15,476 nucleotides of DNA from Acidobacteriota bacterium (GTDB taxonomy: Bacteria; Acidobacteriota; UBA6911; RPQK01; JADFOI01), in NCBI GenBank assembly GCA_022545645.1, contig JACZQQ010000039.1, positions 1 to 15,476 of the forward strand, written 5' to 3'. The position numbers and the translations under genes are program-made. How positions within the stretch are numbered: position 1 is the stretch's first letter; each line of letters starts with the position of its first letter. Positions 1 to 6,693 of this stretch are shown here, one piece after another. Below the pieces are notes generated by a model that saw nothing but the letters and a program-made list of their open reading frames with translations, was not told the origin of the DNA and did no database searches.

Positions 1-483
1 GATTTGCATTTGCGGGTTCGCCCGCTGAGGCCTGGAGAGTCTGCCGGAGTGAAGGCGAGGTTCTCCACAGCTCTTGGTCCGCAAGATTATGTCACCCTGG
101 AGACTCCCAGAGAGGTCAGGGTTGAGACTCCACCGGTGAGGATCGCGGCATTGAAGGAAGTGGCCTGGCGCATCCGCGCAGTAGAGCCGACCCGCGACTT
201 TATGACGATTCACTGGGGTGATCGAACGGTCCAGAAAGAAGTAATCGTAGGAGACGATGAAGGTGCAGTGTCCGCGCTGCGCACCGGTAACATCACTGAA
301 GTTCTGCTGAATCCAGGAGAGCCTCCCATTCAGAGGTCGACGGCAATCGAATCGATCCGGGTAGACTATCCCAGACGAGATTTTTCTTTGTTTGGCTGGA
401 ATATCCACTGGGTGATTTTGTTCTTTGTCTTCTGTACCGTATTTGGGTTTGCTTTTAAAGGTGTTTTGGGAGTGGAAATCTAA
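1..483 (+). CDS. C-terminal part of an uncharacterised membrane-anchored protein (5' end outside the window)
   Basis: The reading frame is open from the first base and ends at TAA 481-483, so the gene starts upstream and about 160 residues are visible. Most of it is soluble, with alternating charged and beta-prone stretches rich in Pro, Val and Arg. It ends in one hydrophobic segment (roughly the last 28 residues, from WNIHWVILFF to the C-terminus) that looks like a transmembrane helix, leaving almost no tail behind it. A TTG at position 4 is in frame but has no visible ribosome-binding site and the frame is open before it, so I do not treat it as the start. I do not recognise the family. The sulfotransferase gene begins 31 bp after the stop, so the two may be co-transcribed. 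The topology (large domain followed by a C-terminal helix) is an inference from hydrophobicity only. Confidence 0.75.
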   Translation, partial: DLHLRVRPLRPGESAGVKARFSTALGPQDYVTLETPREVRVETPPVRIAALKEVAWRIRAVEPTRDFMTIHWGDRTVQKEVIVGDDEGAVSALRTGNITEVLLNPGEPPIQRSTAIESIRVDYPRRDFSLFGWNIHWVILFFVFCTVFGFAFKGVLGVEI

Positions 484-514
484 AAGTACCAACCCCGTCT
501 CAAGAGCTACCTGA

Positions 515-1126
515 ATGAGGTTTCTGAAACACATTTTCCCGAACAAGCAAGTTAAAGATGACATTATTGTCGTCTCAGGTTTGCCTCGCTCGGGGACTTC
601 AATGATGATGGGCATGCTGGAGGCAGGAGGAGTTGAGATTCTCACGGACTGCGTCAGAGAAGCAGATGAGGACAATCCCAAAGGATACTTTGAGTTTGAA
701 CCTGTCAAGCAGCTTGCCCAGGACAGGAGTAAGTCGTGGCTTGAAGATGCTCCAGGTAAGGCAGTAAAAGTCATCTCTGAACTCCTCAAGGAACTGCCCT
801 CGGGCTTTAGTTTCAGGTTGATCTTTATGAACCGGAATCTTGAAGAGGTGATCGCTTCTCAGAACAAGATGCTGGTTCGAAGAGGCGAGCCACCGGCTGC
901 GGGTGATGATGAAAAGATGATGCTGCTTTTTGAAAGACATCTAGAGAAGGTGAAGCAGTGGATTGACCGCCAGTCCCATTTTGAAGTGCTCTTTCTGGAT
1001 TACAAGAAGGTTTTGGAAGACCCCGACGGCCAGGCAGAGCAAATCAAGGCCTTTCTCCAAAGGGAGCTGGATTTGACAGAAATGGCCCGTGTCGTTGATC
1101 GACAGCTTTACCGCAATCGAAGCTGA
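515..1126 (+). CDS. Sulfotransferase-family protein (short, PAPS-type P-loop)
   Basis: This 203-residue protein has the family's 5'-phosphosulfate loop near the N-terminus: SGLPRSGTSM at residues 21-30, directly after a hydrophobic beta strand (IIVV). An R/N-rich segment, FMNRNLEEVIASQNKML (about residues 108-124), sits where the 3'-phosphate-binding arginine and serine of PAPS-dependent sulfotransferases are expected. The motif DNPKGYFEFEPV and the ending VVDRQLYRNR are, from memory, typical of a short bacterial branch. Such enzymes move sulfate from PAPS to an acceptor; the acceptor here cannot be told, and P-loop kinase-like folds share part of this pattern. There is no signal peptide or membrane segment, so it is likely cytosolic. 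The ATG at 515 gives a natural N-terminus, but the ribosome-binding site is weak. It follows the membrane-protein gene by 31 bp. Confidence 0.8.
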   Translation: MRFLKHIFPNKQVKDDIIVVSGLPRSGTSMMMGMLEAGGVEILTDCVREADEDNPKGYFEFEPVKQLAQDRSKSWLEDAPGKAVKVISELLKELPSGFSFRLIFMNRNLEEVIASQNKMLVRRGEPPAAGDDEKMMLLFERHLEKVKQWIDRQSHFEVLFLDYKKVLEDPDGQAEQIKAFLQRELDLTEMARVVDRQLYRNRS

Positions 1127-1157
1127 AGGAGTCTGTTGACAACGCTCTCAGAGCAGC

Positions 1158-1286
1158 TCAGCTTTTTTCAGCCAGCTTCTTGATGTGTTCAAAGACTCTT
1201 AGATGAATCTTGTGAACCATCCGTTCGGACCACCAGCGCCAGTAGAACTTCGCGCGGTTGTCGTTTGGCCCGGGCAATGCTAACAT
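1158..1286 (-). CDS. Possible small basic, aromatic-rich protein (42 aa) in the gap between two plus-strand genes
   Basis: A minus-strand frame runs from ATG (complement of 1284-1286) to TGA (complement of 1158-1160) and encodes 42 residues. It is too short for a usual gene call. The composition looks protein-like rather than random: it includes AKFYWRWWSERMVHKIHLRV and then a probable amphipathic basic helix FEHIKKLAEKS. It fills most of the 179-bp gap between the sulfotransferase and the AhpD-like gene. A GGGGG run 4 nt before the ATG is the only, poor, ribosome-binding candidate. It could be a true small protein, the tail of a decayed gene, or chance. I see no family I recognise. Confidence 0.28.
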   Translation of the reverse strand: MLALPGPNDNRAKFYWRWWSERMVHKIHLRVFEHIKKLAEKS

Positions 1287-1305
1287 TCAGCCCCCGGAGG
1301 AAAGG

Positions 1306-1854
1306 ATGCCCAAATACTTACCCGTTCAATTGGATGCTGCCAATCACGACATCAAGGCCGTGTACGACAAGATGGAGAAGGACATTGGATTCGTCCCCAA
1401 CTTCATCAAGACGATGGCCCACAGTGGGAACTTCCTGGAAGCCGTAGCGAATCTTTATCGTACGCTCCTGGGTGAGACCAGCCTCAGCGAAAAACTCCGC
1501 CAATTAGCCATCCTCAAGACCTGCAAGATCCAGAAGTGCAAATACACGATCATCTGTTACACGGACCTGGCCAAGAAAATGGGGTGGACCGACGAACAGA
1601 TTGAGGCCATGGATGATTACCCAGAAAGTGATCTTTTCAGCTACTACGAGAAGGAGACTCTTCAGCTTGCCGAACTGGTCACTCTGGAGCCCGACGAGAT
1701 ACCGGATGATTACTGGCTGCAGCTGGACAATCACTTCACCTCCGATCAGGTCGTTGAATTGATTACCCTGATCGGCTTCTTCAATATGATCAATCGGTTC
1801 ATACTGACCCTGGATATTGAACCGGATCCCCAGTTTGCCGTACAGGAACAGTAG
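1306..1854 (+). CDS. Carboxymuconolactone decarboxylase / AhpD-like protein with altered active site
   Basis: The 182-residue product has the all-helical AhpD/CMD layout: an N-terminal segment with GFVPNF (residues 28-33), a central segment LSEKLRQLAILK leading to the active-site region, and a C-terminal helix LITLIGFFNMINRF typical of peroxidase-related CMD proteins. I choose ATG 1306 because GGAGG at 1296-1300 sits 5 nt ahead of it; an upstream in-frame TTG at 1258 has no such site. Canonical members use a Glu, a Cys-x-x-Cys pair and a His for peroxide or disulfide chemistry. Here the aligned positions are Gln66, Cys78, Thr81 and Tyr85, so only the first Cys remains, with extra cysteines at 73 and 84. 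The protein is therefore either inactive in the classical way or uses another cysteine arrangement. A HAD-family gene follows within about 30 bp, which suggests a shared transcript. Confidence 0.85.
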   Translation: MPKYLPVQLDAANHDIKAVYDKMEKDIGFVPNFIKTMAHSGNFLEAVANLYRTLLGETSLSEKLRQLAILKTCKIQKCKYTIICYTDLAKKMGWTDEQIEAMDDYPESDLFSYYEKETLQLAELVTLEPDEIPDDYWLQLDNHFTSDQVVELITLIGFFNMINRFILTLDIEPDPQFAVQEQ

Positions 1855-1869
1855 CTTCTCAAACAGAAG

Positions 1870-2628
1870 TTGAAGGGCAAACGGCTGGTGAGATTTCAGG
1901 CCATCTTTTTTGATCTCTTCAACACGCTGCTCCACTTTGATTTCTCCCTGCTCCCGCAGGTTGAGTTCCAGGGACAGCTTCTCCCCACCACCAGCGTGGA
2001 AGTGTATCGCCAGCTGAGCGAAAGCAGGGACCCGTCCTTTCCCTACTCGCGCTTTCTGGAAGAGTTCCAGGAGAGTCTGGAAATCGTGACCCAGCTGAGG
2101 AACCAGGAGCATCGGGAATTCTCCTGTCTGGACCGTTTTCAGATTCTCTGCAAGCGGTTAAACGTTCAAGACAAATCGGTAGCGGAGTTTATCGTCAAGG
2201 TCCACATGGATGAACTGTTTCGCACCATGCACTTCCCGGATCATAAAAAAGCTCTTCTGGATCAGCTTCCCCCTATTCCTCTGGTCCTGGTCTCGAATTT
2301 CGATCATGCCCTGACCGTTCGTCGGGCTCTTCGCGAGTTCGGATTGGAAGAGCGCTTCGAGGCCATCTTCATTTCCGATGAGGTGGGCTGGCGCAAACCC
2401 GGGGATGAGTTCTTTAACGTCGTCTTGAAGACAACCGGATATTCTCCCCAACAGTGTCTCTATGTTGGAGATGACCCGGAGGCGGACGTTTATGGCGCCA
2501 CCCGTCAGGGATTTCAAGTGGCCTGGCTGGTGGAGAACCGTCCACCTGAGGATTCTCCCGTTCAGCCGAAGTGGACCATCCGGGACCTGAGTCAGATTCT
2601 GGAGATCGTGGAAGAAACGGACAGCTGA
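1870..2628 (+). CDS. HAD-superfamily hydrolase
   Basis: All four HAD motifs are visible: motif I FFDLFNTLL with nucleophile Asp15 (counting from TTG 1870), motif II LVSNFDH, motif III Lys in GWRKPGDEFF, and motif IV YVGDDPEADVYGA with the magnesium-binding aspartates. A helical cap of about 110 residues lies between motifs I and II, as in subfamily IA (dehalogenases, phosphoglycolate-phosphatase types). The residue two after the nucleophile is Phe, not the Asp acid/base of DxDxT phosphatases; this DLFxTL form is also common among HAD proteins of unknown substrate, so I do not name one. The start is uncertain: TTG 1870 and GTG 1888 are both in frame, the second with AAGGG about 11 nt upstream. 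The gene lies 15-33 bp after the AhpD-like gene and 58 bp before the epimerase, so a small operon is likely. Confidence 0.85.
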   Translation: MKGKRLVRFQAIFFDLFNTLLHFDFSLLPQVEFQGQLLPTTSVEVYRQLSESRDPSFPYSRFLEEFQESLEIVTQLRNQEHREFSCLDRFQILCKRLNVQDKSVAEFIVKVHMDELFRTMHFPDHKKALLDQLPPIPLVLVSNFDHALTVRRALREFGLEERFEAIFISDEVGWRKPGDEFFNVVLKTTGYSPQQCLYVGDDPEADVYGATRQGFQVAWLVENRPPEDSPVQPKWTIRDLSQILEIVEETDS

Positions 2629-2686
2629 CAACAGACCACAGACCGCCTGGTAATATAGTAGTAGTGAAACAGCCAAAGGTCATTCA

Positions 2687-3652
2687 ATGAACATTCTGGT
2701 GACCGGTGCGGCGGGCTATATCGGCAGCGTCGTGACCGAAGTACTCATCGATCAGGGCCACTCCGTTGTTGCCCTGGACAACCTGCAGGCGGGACACCGG
2801 GAGGCCGTTCATCCCAATGCCGTCTTCGTTCAGGCCGACCTGGCCGACACCCAGGCCCTGGATCAGGTTTTTCGCGACCACGACCTGGATGCGGTGGTCC
2901 ATATGGCTGCTGAGGCACTCGTATCCGTATCCATGAGCAACCCCCGCCGCTTCTTTTCCACAAACGTTCGAGGAGGCATGAATTTGTTGGACGCCATGCT
3001 CTCTCACGGGGTCAAGGAGATCATCTTTTCCTCCACCGCCGCCGTCTATGGCGAGCCCGAGGAAACCCCGATTAGCGAGGAGGCCCTCACCCGGCCGGTG
3101 AACTCCTACGGGGAGTCCAAACTCATGTTCGAGCGTATTTTAGACTGGTACGATCGGGCATACGGATTGCGCTACATCTCACTTCGTTACTTCAATGCTG
3201 CGGGTGCTTCAGAGAAGTGGGGCGAGGCCCATGACCCGGAAACCCACTTGATCCCTCTGATTCTAGACGTGGCAATGGGCAAGAAGGAGGAGATCCAGGT
3301 GTATGGGACCGATTACGATACTCCGGATGGTACCTGCATTCGGGACTACATCCATGTCCTGGATTTAGCCAAGGCCCATGTTCTTGCCTTGCAAAATCTG
3401 GATGGCAACAAGCCCCGTGTTTACAACCTGGGCAACGATGACGGTGATTCGATTTACCAGGTCATTGAAGCCGCGCGGCAGGTCACCGGCCATCCGCTCC
3501 CTGCTGTCCCCGCTCCAAGGCGCTCTGGCGATCCCGCCCGTCTAACCGCTACCTCAGCTCGGATCCGAAGCGAACTGGGCTGGGTACCTGATTACCCCGA
3601 CCTTCACACCATCATCGAAACCGCCTGGAATTGGCACCAGAAACGCACCTAG
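2687..3652 (+). CDS. galE: UDP-glucose 4-epimerase (GalE-type short-chain dehydrogenase)
   Basis: This 321-residue extended SDR protein interconverts UDP-glucose and UDP-galactose, supplying UDP-galactose for polysaccharides and the Leloir pathway. The NAD-binding GAAGYIG is at residues 7-13, followed by the acidic strand end LDN at 30-32. The Ser/Thr of the catalytic triad lies in FSSTAAVYGE (about 114-123). The catalytic Tyr141 and Lys145 are in NSYGESK, and RYFNAAGA follows. The GalE signatures IRDYIHVLDLAKAH, YNLGN and RRSGDPARLTA are all present, so the protein is complete and slightly short for the family. AAAGG at 2675-2679 is 7 nt ahead of ATG 2687. Related epimerases acting on other UDP-sugars share this pattern, so exact specificity is an inference. 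It is the last plus-strand gene before a convergent MFS gene. Confidence 0.92.
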   Translation: MNILVTGAAGYIGSVVTEVLIDQGHSVVALDNLQAGHREAVHPNAVFVQADLADTQALDQVFRDHDLDAVVHMAAEALVSVSMSNPRRFFSTNVRGGMNLLDAMLSHGVKEIIFSSTAAVYGEPEETPISEEALTRPVNSYGESKLMFERILDWYDRAYGLRYISLRYFNAAGASEKWGEAHDPETHLIPLILDVAMGKKEEIQVYGTDYDTPDGTCIRDYIHVLDLAKAHVLALQNLDGNKPRVYNLGNDDGDSIYQVIEAARQVTGHPLPAVPAPRRSGDPARLTATSARIRSELGWVPDYPDLHTIIETAWNWHQKRT

Positions 3653-3654
3653 CT

Positions 3655-3733
3655 CGCGTTCCAGGTTCTAGTTTGGAATTTGTTTGGGATTTGGAATTTG
3701 AGATTTTGAATTTCCAGCCGGTCTGCCGGCTGG
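3655..3733. repeat. Composite intergenic element, copy 1 (AT-rich tract plus GC-rich hairpin)
   Basis: Starting 2 bp after the epimerase stop, this element begins with CGCGTTCCAGGTT, continues as an AT-rich tract built from units such as TTTGGAATTTG and TTTGGGATTTGG, then GAATTTCC, and ends in the hairpin at 3714-3733. Copy 2, with the same border, the same tract and the same order in the same orientation, is at 5134-5238. The two copies enclose the MFS gene. Simple tracts of this kind occur between genes in several bacterial groups (from memory). Confidence 0.8.
3714..3733 (-). terminator. GC-rich hairpin 2 nt after the MFS stop codon
   Basis: CCAGCCGG at 3714-3721 pairs perfectly with CCGGCTGG at 3726-3733 around a TCTG loop, an 8-bp stem. 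It lies between the convergent epimerase and MFS genes. No run of T follows on either strand (AAATTCAAAATC follows on the minus strand), so it is not a classic intrinsic terminator. It may still act as a 3'-end stabiliser or weak terminator for one or both genes. Confidence 0.5.
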
Positions 3734-3735
3734 TG

Positions 3736-5001
3736 TCAGTTCTCCAGCACCATCCGATCACCCTCCTCCCCGATATGTCCCACCAAAAACAGCATGGAGC
3801 AGGCGCTGAAGGTGGCCATTGCGCCGGCAAAGACAAGCGCTCCCACGAAAGATCCGGTCGCCCCCAAAATGTATCCGGTCAAAATGGGCGCCATCAGGCC
3901 ACCAATGTTACCTCCGATGCTCTGGATGGAGGCCAGGGAGGCAAGCGCATTTTTTGGGGCCAGATCGATGGAGAGTGAATTGGAGGATGCAGTGGTCATT
4001 CTGAGACTGCCCATGCAGAGGGTCAGCAAGGTGATCGCCAGCCAGGTCTGGGTGGTAAATGCCGCAGCGACCAAAAAGACGGTAGCCCCCATCAGCCCAC
4101 CTGCGATCATCCCCTTGCGTGCAGTATTCTTTCTGACTCCGCTTCGGATGAGAAAATCTCCCACCCATCCTCCTCCAATGGTTCCCGCGATTCCCATCAA
4201 AAAGGGAAGACTTGCAACGATTCCCGTGTCCAGAATCGTCATCCCCCGTTCAATCCTCAGGTAACCGGGAAGCCAGGTGATGAAGAAGAAATAGACGTAG
4301 AGATATCCCATCTGGCTAAAGGCCATTCCCCAGGTTGTCCGATGGCGTAAAAGTGAAAGCCAGGGAACTCGAATCTTTTTAGCTTCCTGCTCGGCTCCCT
4401 CTTCTCCTGAACGCGACCGGCCTGGGGGTGTTTCCTTGGGATAGAGGGTAAACCAGAGGAGAGTGAAAATCAGACTGGCGGCTCCGCCGACGTAAAACGC
4501 GGATTCCCATCCCAGGTTCTGGAGAAGGGATGCCGCTAAGGGTGATCCTACGGCCAATCCAATGGTTCCTCCACTAAAAATGAGTCCCACGGCCAGGGCT
4601 CTTTGATGGGAGCCCACCCAGTCGCGGATCGAGACCGCTCCGGCGGGAATCATCATGCAATGTCCAAATCCGAACAAGGCACGCCACAAAAAGAAACCGA
4701 CGGCAGTGGTGGCAAGAGGCAGAGCCAGTGTGGCCAGACCCCAGACGATCGACCCGATGCCCATCACCAGAAGAGGTCCTAATCGATCCACCAGAAACCC
4801 GATCAGGGGCAGACCGGCCATGTAGCTCCAGCTATAGCCGGAGAGGACGAAGCCCATCGCTTCAGGGGAGATGTTGTAAAGGGTCATCAAGGTGGGAGCG
4901 GCCACACCCAGGGCAATACGGATGATAAAGGGAATGAAGTGACTTCCCCATACAAGAGCGATGACAGTCCATCTCTTGGTCGCTTGGCTTGATTCTGCTA
5001 T
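3736..5001 (-). CDS. MFS transporter, anion:cation symporter (ACS)-like, apparent ATA start
   Basis: The product (421 residues from the ATA at 5001) is a 12-helix carrier: six helices, a charged central loop (about residues 200-225, GRSRSGEEGAEQEAKK), then six more. It has the ACS-type loop 2-3 motif GFLVDRLGPLLVMG, RALFGFGHCMMIPAGAVSIRDWV after helix 4, and GLAVGSPLAASLLQNLGWESAFY in helix 5-6. ACS members import organic anions such as sugar acids; the substrate here is unknown. There is no ATG, GTG or TTG near the natural N-terminus. GGGAG at 5010-5014 stands 8 nt before ATA 4999-5001, which gives a typical short tail (AESSQATKRW) before helix 1. In-frame GTG codons at 5076 and 5097 lack ribosome-binding sites and would add an atypical extension of more than 20 residues. 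Flanked by two copies of a composite repeat. Confidence 0.88.
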   Translation of the reverse strand: MAESSQATKRWTVIALVWGSHFIPFIIRIALGVAAPTLMTLYNISPEAMGFVLSGYSWSYMAGLPLIGFLVDRLGPLLVMGIGSIVWGLATLALPLATTAVGFFLWRALFGFGHCMMIPAGAVSIRDWVGSHQRALAVGLIFSGGTIGLAVGSPLAASLLQNLGWESAFYVGGAASLIFTLLWFTLYPKETPPGRSRSGEEGAEQEAKKIRVPWLSLLRHRTTWGMAFSQMGYLYVYFFFITWLPGYLRIERGMTILDTGIVASLPFLMGIAGTIGGGWVGDFLIRSGVRKNTARKGMIAGGLMGATVFLVAAAFTTQTWLAITLLTLCMGSLRMTTASSNSLSIDLAPKNALASLASIQSIGGNIGGLMAPILTGYILGATGSFVGALVFAGAMATFSACSMLFLVGHIGEEGDRMVLEN

Positions 5002-5016
5002 GAGACTTTCTCCCCC
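4999..5016 (-). promoter_or_regulatory. Strong Shine-Dalgarno site ahead of an apparent ATA start codon (MFS gene)
   Basis: Read on the minus strand the sequence is GGGGGAG, AAAGTCTC, ATA. The spacing of 8 nt is ideal, and there is no ATG, GTG or TTG in frame nearby; the next methionine lies inside or beyond the first transmembrane helix. This site decides the start of the MFS gene as ATA 4999-5001. Confidence 0.55.
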
Positions 5017-5133
5017 TCGCCTCAGCCCATGATTGGTTGGCGCTCTATTCTGTATGGTCCTTGGACCATTGTCCACTGTTACTTGGCAGGGGCGCACGGT
5101 TTCTTGATGTCTGCGGTCTGCGCGCTCTTCGCC

Positions 5134-5238
5134 CGCGTTCCAGGTTTCAGGTCCCGGTTTGGAATTTGGAATTTGTTTGGGATTTGGAGTTTGGGATTTA
5201 GAATTTCCTTGACCGTTGACAGCGGTCAGCGGTCAAGG
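5134..5238. repeat. Composite intergenic element, copy 2 (AT-rich tract plus GC-rich hairpin)
   Basis: It shares with copy 1 the border CGCGTTCCAGGTT, the tract GGAATTTGTTTGGGATTTGG and the ending GAATTTCC, but has about 20 extra bases of tract and a different hairpin (5207-5238). In both copies the hairpin abuts or overlaps the stop codon of a minus-strand gene (MFS for copy 1, gltD for copy 2). Together with less ordered sequence it fills the roughly 230-bp gap between the MFS start and the gltD stop. That gap also holds GGTCC-TT-GGACC near 5055-5066 and a short CTGCGGTCTGCG repeat near 5111-5122, and no gene that I can see. Confidence 0.8.
5207..5238 (-). terminator. Long hairpin overlapping the gltD stop codon
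   Basis: CCTTGACCGTTGAC (5207-5220) pairs with GTCAGCGGTCAAGG (5225-5238) around an AGCG loop, giving a 14-bp stem with one mismatch or wobble. The gltD stop (complement of 5233-5235) lies in its first arm on the minus strand. AAATTCTAAATC follows, not a T run, so termination is uncertain. A role in ending or protecting the gltBD message is an inference from position. Confidence 0.5.
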
Positions 5239-6693
5239 CAACATCGTTCTTCCCATCAAATACCGGTCGATCTCCCGGGCGGCATCTCGACCTTCCTTTA
5301 TGGCCCAGACGACCAGCGACTGGCCACGCCGGCAATCGCCGGCGGCAAAGACTCCCTCAACACTGGTGGCATACTGACCGAACTCGGCCTTGAAGTTGGA
5401 GCGCGGATCGGTCTCCAGGCCCAGCTGGGGAACCAGAGTTTCCTCGGGACCGAGAAAACCCATGGCCAAAAAAACCAGATCTGCCTTCCACTCTTCTTCT
5501 GTGCCGGGAATCTCCTGCATCTCGAAGCGGCCATCCTCACCCTTGCTCCACTTCACACGAACCGTTCGGATGCCCGCCAATCTTCCGCTGTCCTCGATAA
5601 ACTCCTTGGAAAGGATGCTGAATTCGCGCGGATCTTTGCCGAATTTGGTGGCCGATTCACCGTGACCATACTCGACCCGGTAGATGCGGGGCCATAGGGG
5701 CCAGGGGTTGTCGGGGGCGCGCTGATCCGGGGGTCTATCCAGTAACTCGAAGTTGACCAGACTCTTGCATCCATGACGCAGGGAGGTGCCGATGCAGTCG
5801 GTTCCCGTGTCGCCGCCGCCGATCACGATGACATCCTTGTCCTTAGCAGAGATGTACTGGCCATCCTTGAACTCGGAATCGAGAAAGCTCTTGGTGCTCT
5901 TGAGCAGAAACTCCATGGCGAAATGAACGCCCTGGAGTTGGCGTCCTGCAATGGGCAAATCGCGGGGCTTGGTGGCCCCGCAGGCCAGCAGGAGAGCCTG
6001 GTTTTTATCGACCAGCTCCTGGACTTCCATATTGACGCCCACATGGACGCCGGTCACAAACTCGATCCCTTCCTCTCGCAACAAATTCACGCGGCGATCC
6101 ACCATCTCTTTTTCCATCTTCATGGGTGGGATCCCGTACATCAAAAGACCCCCGATACGATCATCACGCTCGTAAACGGTTACCGTGTGACCCACCTTGT
6201 TCAACTGGGCTGCAGCCGCCAATCCGGCAGGTCCCGAACCTACGATGGCGACCTTCTTGCCGGTGCGTTGGTCGGGAGGCTCCGGCTTGACCCAACCTTC
6301 GGCGAAGCCGCGGTCGATAATGGCGTTTTCGATGTTCTTGATGGTGACGGGAGGATCCGTGATTCCCAGGACACAGGCGCCCTCGCAGGGTGCCGGACAA
6401 GTGCGACCGGTGAATTCGGGAAAGTTATTGGTCTGGTGCAAGCGATCCAGGGCTTCCCGCCATTGTCCCTGATAGACCAGGTCGTTCCACTCCGGAATCA
6501 GATTGTCGATGGGACAACCGGCCTCGGATTGGCAAAAGGGCACACCACAGTCCATGCAGCGGGCTCCTTGAGACTTGAGATGCTCTTCAGGAACCGTGGC
6601 CAAAATATCCCGGTAGTCGCTCAGGCGCTCTTCCGCCGGCCGGTAGGGGACCGGTTTGTGCTCAATTTCGATGAAGCCGGTGTGCTTACCTAT
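5233..6693 (-). CDS. gltD: Glutamate synthase [NADPH] small subunit, apparent ATA start
   Basis: The beta subunit oxidises NADPH through FAD and passes electrons over 4Fe-4S clusters to GltB. From ATA 6693 it has 486 residues, the usual length. Cluster cysteines are seen at about 46, 49, 54, 60 (RCMDCGVPFCQSEAGC) and 99, 103, 107 (TCPAPCEGAC). The FAD fold is VAIVGSGPAGLAAA, the NADPH fold VIVIGGGDTGTD, and the ending AAGDCRRGQSLVVWAI is typical. The family N-terminus (M)GKxTGF is encoded as GKHTGFIEIE directly after the ATA, with AGGAG 7 nt upstream and a TGA in frame five codons further back. No ATG/GTG/TTG exists between that TGA and the TTG at 6603, and starting at TTG would remove about 30 conserved residues. 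It follows gltB by 111 bp. A hairpin overlaps its stop. Confidence 0.95.
   Translation of the reverse strand: MGKHTGFIEIEHKPVPYRPAEERLSDYRDILATVPEEHLKSQGARCMDCGVPFCQSEAGCPIDNLIPEWNDLVYQGQWREALDRLHQTNNFPEFTGRTCPAPCEGACVLGITDPPVTIKNIENAIIDRGFAEGWVKPEPPDQRTGKKVAIVGSGPAGLAAAAQLNKVGHTVTVYERDDRIGGLLMYGIPPMKMEKEMVDRRVNLLREEGIEFVTGVHVGVNMEVQELVDKNQALLLACGATKPRDLPIAGRQLQGVHFAMEFLLKSTKSFLDSEFKDGQYISAKDKDVIVIGGGDTGTDCIGTSLRHGCKSLVNFELLDRPPDQRAPDNPWPLWPRIYRVEYGHGESATKFGKDPREFSILSKEFIEDSGRLAGIRTVRVKWSKGEDGRFEMQEIPGTEEEWKADLVFLAMGFLGPEETLVPQLGLETDPRSNFKAEFGQYATSVEGVFAAGDCRRGQSLVVWAIKEGRDAAREIDRYLMGRTMLP

Noticed and set aside
1141..1172. Possible intrinsic terminator after the sulfotransferase gene (GCTC-TCA-GAGC, then TTTTTT)
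   Set aside because: The stem is only 4 bp and separated from the T run by an extra segment, so the support is too weak.
1504..2676. Minus-strand frames opposite the AhpD-like and HAD genes
   Set aside because: The plus-strand products carry clear family motifs; the antisense products do not.
3631..4264. Plus-strand frames over the repeat and opposite the MFS gene
   Set aside because: Shadows of the MFS gene or translations of repeat sequence.
5134..5208. Possible CRISPR-like or tandem array because of repeating TTTGGAATTTG units
   Set aside because: Units are short, irregular and unspaced; there are no spacers and no cas genes.
5029..5697. Plus-strand frame of 222 residues crossing the repeat and the end of gltD
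   Set aside because: It reads through the AT-rich repeat (FGIWNLFGIWSLGF-type translation) and then antisense to gltD; no coding evidence.
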